From contig JAUQXA010000018.1 in assembly GCA_030834895.1 (NCBI GenBank), positions 1 to 64,000 of the forward strand: a stretch of 64,000 nucleotides of DNA, written 5' to 3'. A program made the position numbers and the translations under genes. This DNA comes from Anaerolineales bacterium. Its GTDB lineage: Bacteria; Chloroflexota; Anaerolineae; Anaerolineales; Villigracilaceae. The notes under the pieces were generated by a model, which saw only the letters and a list, made by a program, of their open reading frames with translations, searched no databases and was not told where the DNA came from. Below, in pieces: positions 8,345-16,034 of this stretch (positions are counted from its first letter, which is position 1; every line of letters starts with the position of its first letter).

Positions 8345-9763
8345 ATGGCATCAGAAAAAAACTTCGGAACGCGCGTAAAATCTTTTCTTGCCCAACCCCG
8401 TCTCATTCTCAATTCGTTATTGTTGTTCGTTTTCTCCGCCGCCTGGATTCGCGAGGTGCTCTATTGGTTCCCCAGGGATGCCTTCGGGACCAGCCTGAAT
8501 TATTGGGCCTACACCGACTGGCTGATCGATTATTCCCAGGGATTTATCCGGCGCGGGCTGTCGGGTGAAATTTGGCGACTGGTTCCAGCCGTGGTTCCAC
8601 CGTTGGAATTCGTCACGGTGTTTTCCTGGGCACTGATCCTGACTGTGGCGTTCGGTTACGTCCGACTCCTGGCGCGGTCCTGGAAAATCTATCATCCGTT
8701 GACTTTGTTCGGACTGCTGTTCCTTCCTTCACTGTTCGTTTTTTACCTCCATGACCATAACGCCATCGCACGGAAGGAAATCCTCGGGTACGTCACGGTG
8801 CTTCTGCATCTGCTCATCGTCGAAAAATCGTTCCCGCTCGGAGACAGTTCTACTCAGGATAGGAACCTGCGGCATTATGTGCAGTGGCTGATACCCGTCG
8901 CCGTGGTACTCCTCCCGGCAATCATCCTAATCCACGAGGGAAACTTCTTGATGTTCGCCCCACTGCACGGGATGATCACGCTGACGATTCTGCGGATGAA
9001 GTCCCCGCGCGACTTCACGCGAGCCGCCTTGTGGACCGGGCTGCTGTATCTTCCTGCGACGATTGCAGTCGGCGCTGTATATCTGGCTGGTACACCGAGT
9101 CACCGTATGTTGCTTGGAATCTGCCAAAAATGGAATGCGGTCGGCGCGATACGGGAAGGCTCGTGCATTTTGACTCCTGAAAAGCTCACTGGATCGACCC
9201 TGCCCGGCTCCTTCATCCCCATGGAATGGTCGTTGGCGATAGCCGCTGACATTACGCGAATGGTTATTTCCATGAACTGGGAATCCTGGATTCTGATTCT
9301 CCCGACGCTGGGAATTTCGCTTTGGTATCTCGTTCGGCAGGCGGTGTATTCCATTCTCCGTTCCCGGTCACCGCAATCCTTCTCCCCGCAGTCGGCGCGG
9401 TGGTATTCGGGCTTGTTCTTTCGCAAATATTTCTTGATCCCGTTCCTGCTTTCCCTGCCCGTCTATTTCACAGCCTACGATTACGGCCGATGGTTCACGG
9501 TCACTTGCATTAATTTTTCCATGGTGGCCGTCTCGGTGAATCTGCCCTGTTGGGAGTTCGCGCTTCGGAAAGAGGCAGCCGACGAAGGGCCCACTGCAAT
9601 CGATTCGCCAGAGCACCTGGATCATCGTCTGATCTTCCATGGCGCTTCGATCATCATTTGCATCCTGGCGCTGGTTCTTTGGCTGCCCCATTATTGCCTG
9701 TTCAGGTGCGAAATTATCAGGAGCCCGCTCCAGTTTTTTTCTCATACATTTTTCGTCCACTAG
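8345..9763 (+). CDS. Polytopic membrane protein of unknown function
   Basis: The protein (472 residues from the preferred start) has about ten hydrophobic segments, for example near residues 20-35, 80-105, 120-140 and 180-205, and the motif DYSQGFIRRGLSGEIWRL near residue 60. Similar QGFIRRGL patterns occur in uncharacterised membrane proteins often grouped with polysaccharide or lipid-linked glycosyl transfer, but I cannot assign a function. ATG 8345 is chosen because GGAGG ends 5 bases before it; the ATG at 8333 has no such site. It is a single gene lying between two repeats (8174 and 9835) that look like fragments of an ABC ATPase gene. Confidence 0.75.
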   Translation: MASEKNFGTRVKSFLAQPRLILNSLLLFVFSAAWIREVLYWFPRDAFGTSLNYWAYTDWLIDYSQGFIRRGLSGEIWRLVPAVVPPLEFVTVFSWALILTVAFGYVRLLARSWKIYHPLTLFGLLFLPSLFVFYLHDHNAIARKEILGYVTVLLHLLIVEKSFPLGDSSTQDRNLRHYVQWLIPVAVVLLPAIILIHEGNFLMFAPLHGMITLTILRMKSPRDFTRAALWTGLLYLPATIAVGAVYLAGTPSHRMLLGICQKWNAVGAIREGSCILTPEKLTGSTLPGSFIPMEWSLAIAADITRMVISMNWESWILILPTLGISLWYLVRQAVYSILRSRSPQSFSPQSARWYSGLFFRKYFLIPFLLSLPVYFTAYDYGRWFTVTCINFSMVAVSVNLPCWEFALRKEAADEGPTAIDSPEHLDHRLIFHGASIIICILALVLWLPHYCLFRCEIIRSPLQFFSHTFFVH

Positions 9764-9834
9764 GGGTATCTGCCCACCGACGAACGATTGAGTTTATTTG
9801 TCCGCAGAAAATGGAACAAGGATAATTATGCAAT

Positions 9835-9894
9835 GCGATGAGCCAGCAGGGTGAACCCGTCTTCCAGCGTGGACTGAACCGTCTCTACCGGGTT
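9835..9894 (-). pseudogene. Repeat B: second ABC-ATPase-end-like remnant
   Basis: Read on the minus strand it gives PVETVQSTLEDGFTLLAHRI in one open frame. It is the better-preserved partner of 8174-8232 and lies 6 bases from the end of ccdA. Confidence 0.5.
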
Positions 9895-9899
9895 GACAG

Positions 9900-10571
9900 C
9901 TATCCAAAAAATGCCTTGATCATCTCCCAATTGAGAACAACATCATAAATCCCCACGCCAACCAGCAGCAATCCGCTGATGAAGTTGATCAGCCGCGTAC
10001 GCATGGCAAACTGACGGGTGATCCAGCGCTGCGCCGCGCCTGAGAGAAACGATAGCGCCAAAAGCGGAAGACCGAATCCCATCCCAAACCAGAAAAAGAC
10101 GTTCAACTTGCCGAGTGCGTCCATCACGGTCAGCGACAGGGCGAAGATGCTCACCACCAGCGGACCCGAGCAGGGCAGAGCAATCGGACCGTACAGCAGT
10201 CCGTACAAAAAGGCGTTGGCAAACGGATGCGATAAAAACGGGACTTGCACCTGCGGCAGTTTCTTGAACGGATTGACGTTGAACAACAGCATAACCCCGA
10301 AGAGAATAATGATCGCATCCGCAATGGGGATAATGAACGAAAGCGCCCTGCCAACCGAGATGGAAAGCAGGGCGATGATTCCGCCAAGTACGAGCATCAT
10401 GGTTAGCACGCCTGCTAAAACAAAGAAACCAAGGAAGTAACGACCAGCCTTCCCTTGCAAACCTTCCTGCCCGCCGCTGAGATAGGCGAGAAAGCCAGGA
10501 TACAAAGGCAACACGCAGGGACTGGTGGTGGCAAGCAGTCCGATGGAGAGGGAGGTGAGGATGGTTTCCAT
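9900..10571 (-). CDS. ccdA: Cytochrome c biogenesis / thiol-reductant transporter CcdA
   Basis: The 223-residue protein has six hydrophobic segments and the two CcdA cysteines: Cys19 in TSPCVLPLYPGFLAYL and Cys134 in ALPCSGPLVV. CcdA passes electrons from cytoplasmic thioredoxin across the membrane to extracytoplasmic thiol proteins. Here the likely recipients are the two thioredoxin-like lipoproteins nearby (10646-11398 and 13643-14194). It is transcribed after the Met-rich lipoprotein gene, with a perfect palindrome in the gap. The start has an AGGG site about ten bases upstream. Confidence 0.92.
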   Translation of the reverse strand: METILTSLSIGLLATTSPCVLPLYPGFLAYLSGGQEGLQGKAGRYFLGFFVLAGVLTMMLVLGGIIALLSISVGRALSFIIPIADAIIILFGVMLLFNVNPFKKLPQVQVPFLSHPFANAFLYGLLYGPIALPCSGPLVVSIFALSLTVMDALGKLNVFFWFGMGFGLPLLALSFLSGAAQRWITRQFAMRTRLINFISGLLLVGVGIYDVVLNWEMIKAFFG

Positions 10572-10599
10572 AAATTGATTTCCCTTTGTTCGATAAACC

Positions 10600-10630
10600 G
10601 CTCTGACGGGGGCTAAGCCCCCGTCAGAGC
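10600..10630. repeat. Perfect palindrome with GGGGCTAAGCCCC core, copy 2
   Basis: Fifteen-base arms GCTCTGACGGGGGCT and AGCCCCCGTCAGAGC flank one A, between ccdA and the Met-rich lipoprotein gene. In the mRNA it would form a very stable hairpin within the operon. Confidence 0.85.
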
Positions 10631-10645
10631 CATAAAGACATATAC

Positions 10646-11398
10646 TTACATCGTCCCATCGAGGAACGGTTGAATGAATTGTAACAGGTCGTCCGCGCTC
10701 TTGACGCCAAAGGGCATCGGGTGCGCTTCGCCATGTCGGTCAATGACCACAATTGGAGCGGAGGGCGGGTTGAGGAATTGGTCGCCGTAGTGCTTTGAAA
10801 TATCCTGCGCAACTTCGGTGGTGGCAACCGCATACAGCCAGTCAAAACCGTTCTTTTCCACATAGGATTTTAGGCTGGCGGCATCCTCGTTGGGGTCGAC
10901 ATCCAGCCCGATGCTCACGAAATCATCCCGTTGACCAAGCATATCGTGCAGGGCTTTCACCTGTCCCTGCTGACGAAAACAAGTCGAGCACCAAATCGCC
11001 ATCGTTTCCACAAGGACCACCTTGCCCTTGAAATCGTTGATGGTGAAAGTCTGCCCTGTGCTGACGTCTGTCAGCGAAGCCGAATACCAGGCGGGCGCTT
11101 CCATCATTGCATCATCAGAAGACATTTCCTCGGTCATCATGGCTTCCGCAGTTGGGGTTTCCTTTTCCATCATGGTTTCTTCAGTCGGGGTTTCCTTGCT
11201 CATCATGGCGTCTGCCGTCGGGGTTCCCTTCTCCATCATGGCGTCAGCCATCGGTGTGGGCTTTTCCATCATCGCTTCTGCGGTCGGGGTTTCCTTCTTC
11301 ATCATCGCATCCTCTGTCGGCGCGGAAGTCCCACCGCAGGCGGTGATCAGGAATATCACCACCAAAATCAGGCTGGAAAGAATTTGTTTGGTTTTCAT
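10646..11398 (-). CDS. TlpA-like thioredoxin-fold lipoprotein with methionine-rich repeat
   Basis: The 250-residue protein starts with a lipoprotein signal (lipobox LITAC, Cys21), then a low-complexity region in which Met-Met pairs fall at residues 32, 43, 54, 65, 76, 87 and 98, an exact 11-residue period (pattern AMMEKxTPTAD). A redoxin domain follows (about 103-250) with active site WCSTC (Cys137, Cys140) and a cis-Pro region near PPSAPIVVIDRHG. The ATG at 11398 is chosen because AAAGGAG precedes it; longer starts add a non-signal-like leader. It probably sits outside the membrane, is kept reduced by CcdA, and the repeat may bind metal or absorb oxidants. The fold is sure, the role of the repeat is inference. 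Confidence 0.88.
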   Translation of the reverse strand: MKTKQILSSLILVVIFLITACGGTSAPTEDAMMKKETPTAEAMMEKPTPMADAMMEKGTPTADAMMSKETPTEETMMEKETPTAEAMMTEEMSSDDAMMEAPAWYSASLTDVSTGQTFTINDFKGKVVLVETMAIWCSTCFRQQGQVKALHDMLGQRDDFVSIGLDVDPNEDAASLKSYVEKNGFDWLYAVATTEVAQDISKHYGDQFLNPPSAPIVVIDRHGEAHPMPFGVKSADDLLQFIQPFLDGTM

Positions 11399-11467
11399 GT
11401 TTCTCCTTTTTTCTGGTTGGTTAATGTCTGGATGATAAGAGGCGTTCATTACAGACAGCCTACCCAA

Positions 11468-11508
11468 CCCTTACGAAAGGATGAACCCTTTTCCCCAAGC
11501 CGTAAGAA
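11468..11508. promoter_or_regulatory. Candidate response-regulator sites in the divergent lipoprotein/regulator promoter
   Basis: CCCTTACGAAAGG (11468-11480) and CGTAAGAA (11501-11508) lie between the divergent Met-rich lipoprotein and response regulator genes. The same CTTACGAAA core recurs (as its complement) in front of the selenoprotein at 13593-13608. Confidence 0.4.
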
Positions 11509-11551
11509 TTTCTTAATATCTTCCCTGCGGGAATAAAGTATCATTCAAGGC

Positions 11552-12244
11552 ATGAGCGAAACACAAATCCTGGTCGTTGAAGATGAACCCAGCCTGGCGG
11601 AAGTTGTCAGCCTGTATCTCAAACGCGCTGGTTTTCAGGTGCAAGTCGCCCACAACGGCGGACAAGCCATGTCCATGTTGGAGAAACACATCCCCGACTT
11701 CGTCATCCTGGATGTGATGCTGCCAGAAGTGGACGGGCTCTCCATCACGCGCTGGCTGCGAGATCATTCGGATGTGCCGATCATCATGGTCACGGCGCGG
11801 CGCGAGGAAGTGGATCGCATTGCGGGGCTTGAGATGGGCGCGGACGATTACGTGGTCAAGCCGTTCAGTCCGCAGGAGTTGGTTAGCCGCGTTCGAGCTG
11901 TGTTAAGGCGTGTCGGACGGGATCAGCTTGGGGCGGAGTCCGAGAAGGCACTGATGTTTGATTCGATTCAAATTGATCCACGCACGCGAGTCGTGATGGT
12001 CAAAGAGTCGCAGGTCGAGTTGACAGCCAAAGAGTTCGACATGCTCCACCTGTTGGCACGTCATCCGAAACAGGTCTTCACCCGCGACCAATTGCTGGAG
12101 CGGGTTTGGGGCGGCGTGGAGTACATCGACCCTGGCACGGTGACGGTGCATGTGCGGCGTTTGCGGGAAAAGATCGAGGATGACCCTTCGACTCCCAAAC
12201 ATCTGTTAACCATCTGGGGTGTTGGCTATAAATTCGAACCATGA
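11552..12244 (+). CDS. OmpR-family response regulator
   Basis: The 230-residue protein has a receiver domain with acidic pair Glu10/Asp11, phospho-acceptor Asp54 (VILDVMLP) and the KPF lysine. A winged-helix DNA-binding domain (about 130-230) follows, with the family ending VWGVGYKF-like (TIWGVGYKFEP). Its stop overlaps the sensor kinase start (ATGA). Position between the Met-rich lipoprotein and the selenoprotein suggests it controls the redox locus; the signal is unknown. Confidence 0.95.
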   Translation: MSETQILVVEDEPSLAEVVSLYLKRAGFQVQVAHNGGQAMSMLEKHIPDFVILDVMLPEVDGLSITRWLRDHSDVPIIMVTARREEVDRIAGLEMGADDYVVKPFSPQELVSRVRAVLRRVGRDQLGAESEKALMFDSIQIDPRTRVVMVKESQVELTAKEFDMLHLLARHPKQVFTRDQLLERVWGGVEYIDPGTVTVHVRRLREKIEDDPSTPKHLLTIWGVGYKFEP

Positions 12245-13458
12245 AATCTTTAACTGTGCGTTATATCTTCAGCATTCTATTGATCGTTGCGTTTTCGCTC
12301 GGCGTATTTTATCTTTTGATGTCACCACCGTTAAAAGACCTGCGCCTGATGGCAATGTTTTTGGGGATTACTGCGCTGGTCTCGGCGCTGGTGGGATACG
12401 GGGCATATAAACTTGGCTGGCTCAATCTTTCACCAACGATGCGCTGGTCGCTGCTTGGCGGGTATGCGCTCTCAAGCCTGCTGACTTTTTTCAACGTCTG
12501 GTTTTCCGCGCAGATGATGTTCGCCAGCCAACATGATTTGTTGCTTGCCATCGTGCTGCTAATCTTTGCCAGCGGCATGGCGATGGTGCTGGGATATTTT
12601 TTGTCGAATGCGATCACCAACCGTATCAACCTGTTAAAAGATGCGGCGGAACAACTCGCGGACGGAAATTTGCAAACGCGCGTCCCATCGGACGGGCAGG
12701 ATGAGGTTGCAGCGCTCGCGCAAACATTTAATCAGATGGCGGAACAACTCGAAGCCGTGGATAAAAAGCAACGTGAGATTGAACGCCTGCGCGCCGATTT
12801 GATCGCCTGGGTCGGGCACGACCTGCAAACTCCACTGGCTTCGATGCGCGCTATTCTTGAAGCATTGGAGGACGGCGTGGTGGACGACCCTCAAACGGTC
12901 AAACGATATTTGAACACGGCGCAACGCAACGTGCGGTCTCTTTCGATTTTGATCGATGACCTGTTTCAGATGGCGCAACTGGACACAGGCGGAATGCCGC
13001 TTGACCGTGCTGAATCATCGCTCTCGGATTTGATCTCCGACACGTTGGAATCCTTCTCTGAACTGGCACAGCGACAGGGAGTGAATCTCACTGGGAGTGT
13101 CGCCCCCGAAGTTGATCCTGTGACGATGGATACCCAACGCATTGGGCGGGTGCTGAACAACCTCATCGGCAATGCGCTGCGGCATACACCAGCCGAGGGA
13201 CGCGTCGAAGTCCATGCGCGGCGGACAGACTCGGGCGTGGAAGTAAGCGTCTCCGACACGGGAGAGGGCATCCGCGCCGAAGACCTTCCGCATGTCTTTG
13301 ACAGTTTCTATCGCGGCGATAAATCGCGCAGCCGTTCCACGGGCGGAGCAGGGTTGGGGCTGGCAATTTCAAAGGGCATCGTGCAGGCACACGGTGGTGA
13401 GATCACTGTCCAGAGCAAAATGGGCGAAGGCAGTAAATTCATTTTTACCCTTCCGTAA
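12241..13458 (+). CDS. Membrane sensor histidine kinase
   Basis: In order, the 405-residue protein shows four hydrophobic segments (about 8-27, 36-58, 70-92 and 98-121) with hardly any loop outside the membrane, a HAMP domain (about 122-175), a dimerisation/phospho-acceptor helix with His193 in GHDLQTPL, and a HATPase domain with N box (NNLIGNALRH), DTGEGI and a glycine-rich lid (GGAGLGL). The lack of an extracytoplasmic sensor domain suggests intramembrane sensing or sensing through a partner. It pairs with the overlapping upstream regulator. Confidence 0.94.
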   Translation: MKSLTVRYIFSILLIVAFSLGVFYLLMSPPLKDLRLMAMFLGITALVSALVGYGAYKLGWLNLSPTMRWSLLGGYALSSLLTFFNVWFSAQMMFASQHDLLLAIVLLIFASGMAMVLGYFLSNAITNRINLLKDAAEQLADGNLQTRVPSDGQDEVAALAQTFNQMAEQLEAVDKKQREIERLRADLIAWVGHDLQTPLASMRAILEALEDGVVDDPQTVKRYLNTAQRNVRSLSILIDDLFQMAQLDTGGMPLDRAESSLSDLISDTLESFSELAQRQGVNLTGSVAPEVDPVTMDTQRIGRVLNNLIGNALRHTPAEGRVEVHARRTDSGVEVSVSDTGEGIRAEDLPHVFDSFYRGDKSRSRSTGGAGLGLAISKGIVQAHGGEITVQSKMGEGSKFIFTLP

Positions 13459-13482
13459 TTAATCACCTTACGTACTCAGCCG

Positions 13483-13552
13483 TGATTCCCTGAGCGACAG
13501 CGAAGGGTCTCTGAGACAATCGTGGAGGTTCTTCGCTCCGCTCAGAACGACA
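13483..13552. repeat. Dispersed GAGCGnAGCGAAG-type repeat
   Basis: The stretch contains CTGAGCGACAGCGAAGGGTC and CTTCGCTCCGCTCAGAACGA, imperfect inverted copies of a common intergenic element; a relative lies at 14203-14256. It occupies much of the 13459-13642 gap. Confidence 0.65.
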
Positions 13553-13587
13553 TTGTGTAAAGTAAGTTAATCAAACTCTTAATCTTG

Positions 13588-13608
13588 CGTAACCTTTTCG
13601 TAAGAAAG
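13588..13608 (+). promoter_or_regulatory. Candidate tandem regulator half-sites before the selenoprotein gene
   Basis: CGTAA occurs at 13588-13592 and 13599-13603, 11 bp apart, as expected for a tandem OmpR-type site on one helix face. CCTTTTCGTAAGAAAG (13593-13608) shares CTTACGAAA with the site at 11468. Confidence 0.4.
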
Positions 13609-13642
13609 TTTTCCTAGAATGGGGACATCAAGGAGACAAGTT

Positions 13643-14194
13643 ATGAAACGATCCTGGCTGCTTGGACTCATTCTTGGATTGACCGCATGCGCATCAGCCG
13701 CAACAGAGAGTAAGACCGTGACCATCCCAACTTCCGCATCCTCCCTGCCTGACCTCGGTCCCGCTCCCGAGTTGACGAATGAGACCTGGCTCAACGTGGA
13801 TGCTCCGCTGCGAATCGCGGATTTGCGCGGCAAAGTCGTCGCCATCGACATGTGGACCTTTGGCTGAATTAATTGCAGAAATGTGATTCCTTCGTTGAAG
13901 GAATGGGACCAAACCTACCGCACCCAGGGACTCGTCATCATCGGCAATCACTACCCTGAGTTCTCCTACGAAGAGGACCTCGCCAATTTGAAAGCCGCCG
14001 TTACAGAGCATGGAATCGAATATGCCGTCGCGCAAGATAACGACGGCGCGACCTGGAAAGCCTACAAAAATCGTTACTGGCCCACGCTGTACCTGATCGA
14101 CAAGAAAGGACACCTGCGCTATGTCCACATCGGCGAGGGACGATATGACGAAACAGAAGCAGCAATTCAAAGTTTGCTTGCAGAGCAGTATTAG
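13643..14194 (+). CDS. TlpA-like redoxin lipoprotein, predicted selenoprotein (UGA at codon 75)
   Basis: Two open stretches (13643-13864 and 13868-14194) form one thioredoxin-like protein of 183 residues when the in-frame TGA at 13865-13867 is read as selenocysteine. The active site then reads WTFGUINCRNV, a UxxC version of the CxxC motif (Sec75, Cys78). Upstream is a lipoprotein signal (lipobox LTAC, Cys16) and DLRGKVVAIDMW; downstream are the family PTLYLIDKKGHLRYVHIGEG elements. GGAG lies 8 bases before ATG 13643. A hairpin right after the TGA fits a bacterial SECIS. Neighbours are a two-component system and msrPQ. Alternative: a pseudogene with a point nonsense mutation, unlikely since the frame and both flanks are intact and the stop sits exactly at the catalytic position. 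Confidence 0.87.
13886..13904 (+). promoter_or_regulatory. SECIS-like hairpin downstream of the UGA in the redoxin gene
   Basis: ATTCCTTC (13886-13893) and GAAGGAAT (13897-13904) pair perfectly over a GTT loop. The loop begins 27 bases after the UGA with G first, within the range described for bacterial SECIS elements (apical loop about 16-37 bases after UGA, G among its first two bases). Confidence 0.72.
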
Positions 14195-14202
14195 TACCAT
14201 TT

Positions 14203-14256
14203 CATTCTGAGCAAATATCGGTGAGACTCTTCGCTTCGCTCAGAGTGACACGAACA
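14203..14256. repeat. Dispersed CTTCGCTTCGCTCAG-type repeat
   Basis: CATTCTGAGCAAATATCGGT and CTTCGCTTCGCTCAGAGTGA form an imperfect inverted pair related to 13483-13552, filling the gap between the selenoprotein and msrP. Confidence 0.65.
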
Positions 14257-14270
14257 AGGAGAGAGCTGTC

Positions 14271-15224
14271 ATGACACACTTATATAAATCCATTCCCATC
14301 CGCTCTTCGGAGATCACCCCGAAGCATGTTTACCTTTCGCGACGTGACTTTATGAAAGCCGCAACTGTCGCTACAGGCGCGGCACTGCTGGCAGCCTGCG
14401 CGCCGTCTGTGACAGAGGAGACACAGAATCTTGAACCAGTTCCCACGTCCACGGCAACCGACGAACTTGGTGACCCTGTCAACACCTATAAGGACATTAC
14501 CAATTACAACAACTACTATGAGTTCTCCACAGACAAGCAAGCTGTGGCTGGGCTGGCACAGGACTTCAGGGTCCGCCCATGGACTCTCGAAGTCGGCGGG
14601 CTGGTCAACAAGCCCAAAACTTTCGGCATCGACGATCTATTGAAAGATTTTCCACAGGAGGAGCGCATCTACCGCCTGCGTTGTGTCGAAGCCTGGAGCA
14701 TGGTCATCCCGTGGAATGGATTCACGCTGGCGAGCCTGCTAAAGGAAGTCGAGCCGACCTCTGACGCAAAGTATGTGCGCTTCGAGACCGTGTATCGTCC
14801 CGAGGAAATGCGCGGACAAAAAAGCGAGTTCTATCCCTGGCCCTATCAGGAAGGATTACGTCTTGATGAAGCCATGAACGACCTGACCTTCCTTGCCACT
14901 GGTTTGTACGGCGAGCCAAACGTGCCGCAAAACGGCGCGCCAATCCGTCTGGTGGTGCCGTGGAAATATGGGTTCAAGTCCATCAAATCCATCGTCAAGA
15001 TCGAGTTGGTTACCGAACAGCCATCTACATTATGGAATACCACCGCGCCGAACGAATATGGCTTTTACTCCAACGTGAATCCCGAAGTGGATCATCCGCG
15101 CTGGTCACAGGCGACCGAGCGCCGCATCGGCGAGTTCGAGCGCCGTGCAACCCTGCCATTCAACGGCTATGGTGAGCAGGTGGCCGCGCTTTACGATGGC
15201 ATGGACTTGAGCGTTAATTATTAA
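14271..15224 (+). CDS. msrP: Protein-methionine-sulfoxide reductase catalytic subunit MsrP (YedY family)
   Basis: The 317-residue protein begins with a twin-arginine signal (SRRDFMKAA, residues 23-31). The mature part is the sulfite-oxidase-like molybdopterin fold, with the metal-binding Cys138 in [15 protein letters not shown] and the [13 protein letters not shown] region. MsrP reduces methionine sulfoxide in envelope proteins using electrons from the haem protein MsrQ, which follows. An AAGGAG site precedes the ATG. Lying next to a Met-rich lipoprotein, it has an obvious local substrate candidate. Confidence 0.95.
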   Translation: MTHLYKSIPIRSSEITPKHVYLSRRDFMKAATVATGAALLAACAPSVTEETQNLEPVPTSTATDELGDPVNTYKDITNYNNYYEFSTDKQAVAGLAQDFRVRPWTLEVGGLVNKPKTFGIDDLLKDFPQEERIYRLRCVEAWSMVIPWNGFTLASLLKEVEPTSDAKYVRFETVYRPEEMRGQKSEFYPWPYQEGLRLDEAMNDLTFLATGLYGEPNVPQNGAPIRLVVPWKYGFKSIKSIVKIELVTEQPSTLWNTTAPNEYGFYSNVNPEVDHPRWSQATERRIGEFERRATLPFNGYGEQVAALYDGMDLSVNY

Positions 15225-15230
15225 AACATC

Positions 15231-15263
15231 TTGCTCTTTCGGGGCTAAGCCCCGAAAGAGCAA
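15231..15263. repeat. Perfect palindrome with GGGGCTAAGCCCC core, copy 3
   Basis: Sixteen-base arms TTGCTCTTTCGGGGCT and AGCCCCGAAAGAGCAA flank a single A between msrP and msrQ. Confidence 0.85.
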
Positions 15264-15269
15264 AACAAT

Positions 15270-15953
15270 ATGGATATGAAAAAATTCTCCTTCACTCCTC
15301 TGCAAATTGCCGTTCATCTTTACGCGTGGTCTGCCATTGCATTTCTGATCTTCGATTTCGCCACAGGCAATCTTTCGCCCAACCCGATCCAGGACCTCGA
15401 ACAGCGCACGGGACGTCATGCGCTTACGCTGCTTGTACTCTCATTGCTTTGCACGCCGCTCAATACACTTTTCAAATGGAAAGAGCCGCTAAAACGCCGT
15501 CGCACGCTGGGACTTTACGCCTTTATGTACGCTGTGATCCACGTCATCATCTTTGCGGACCTGGACTTCGGTCTGGCATGGAGCGGCTTGATGCGGGAAG
15601 TAATTCAGAAGCCGCGTCTTGTAGTTGGAACGATTGCATTTATTTTACTGATCCCGCTGGCAATCACTTCTTTTGATGTATGGAAAAAACGCCTCAAAAA
15701 GAACTGGAAACGTCTGCATCAGGTAGTTTATTTTATTGCGCCGCTGGTCGTGCTTCATTACCTATGGAGCAAAAAAGGCGACGCCCTTTCATTACAGGGC
15801 GAAGTCCTCAAGCCGTTGACCTATGGACTCGTCGTTGCGGTTTTTCTCATCTTGCGGATTCCACCCATTCGAAGGGCAGTCTCTTCCCTCTCGACCCGAA
15901 TGCTGACTCTGCTCCCCAAGCGGAGTCAACAGCCTAAAACGGGAACGCCTTAA
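15270..15953 (+). CDS. msrQ: MsrQ haem-binding membrane subunit
   Basis: The 227-residue protein has six hydrophobic segments and the ferric-reductase-like pattern of MsrQ: TGRHALTLLVLSLLCTPL, YAVIHVIIF and WKRLHQVVYFIAPLVVLHYLW, with histidines suited to haem binding. MsrQ takes electrons from the cytoplasm or quinone pool and feeds MsrP. It follows msrP after a palindromic spacer and ends at a strong hairpin. Confidence 0.93.
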   Translation: MDMKKFSFTPLQIAVHLYAWSAIAFLIFDFATGNLSPNPIQDLEQRTGRHALTLLVLSLLCTPLNTLFKWKEPLKRRRTLGLYAFMYAVIHVIIFADLDFGLAWSGLMREVIQKPRLVVGTIAFILLIPLAITSFDVWKKRLKKNWKRLHQVVYFIAPLVVLHYLWSKKGDALSLQGEVLKPLTYGLVVAVFLILRIPPIRRAVSSLSTRMLTLLPKRSQQPKTGTP

Positions 15954-15969
15954 CAGAACAGACTTCGAG

Positions 15970-16020
15970 TGCGTCGCACCTTGCTCGTGAAATCATTCCG
16001 AGCAGGTCAGGTGCGACGCA
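15970..16020. repeat. Large inverted repeat after msrQ
   Basis: TGCGTCGCACC (15970-15980) pairs with GGTGCGACGCA (16010-16020), and inner TGCTCG (15982-15987) with CGAGCA (15999-16004). It could act as a terminator for the converging genes, though T-runs are poor, and it resembles another dispersed palindromic family. Confidence 0.7.
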
Positions 16021-16034
16021 TTGCCCTATTATCT

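Noticed and set aside
8345..9763. Assignment of the membrane protein to a glycosyltransferase family
   Set aside because: No catalytic acidic motif in the first loops could be identified; only the membrane layout is supported.
10931..11536. Long plus-strand reading frames with His/Ser/Phe-rich repeats opposite the Met-rich lipoprotein
   Set aside because: They mirror the 33-bp repeats of the real minus-strand gene, which has the signal peptide, ribosome binding site and redoxin domain.
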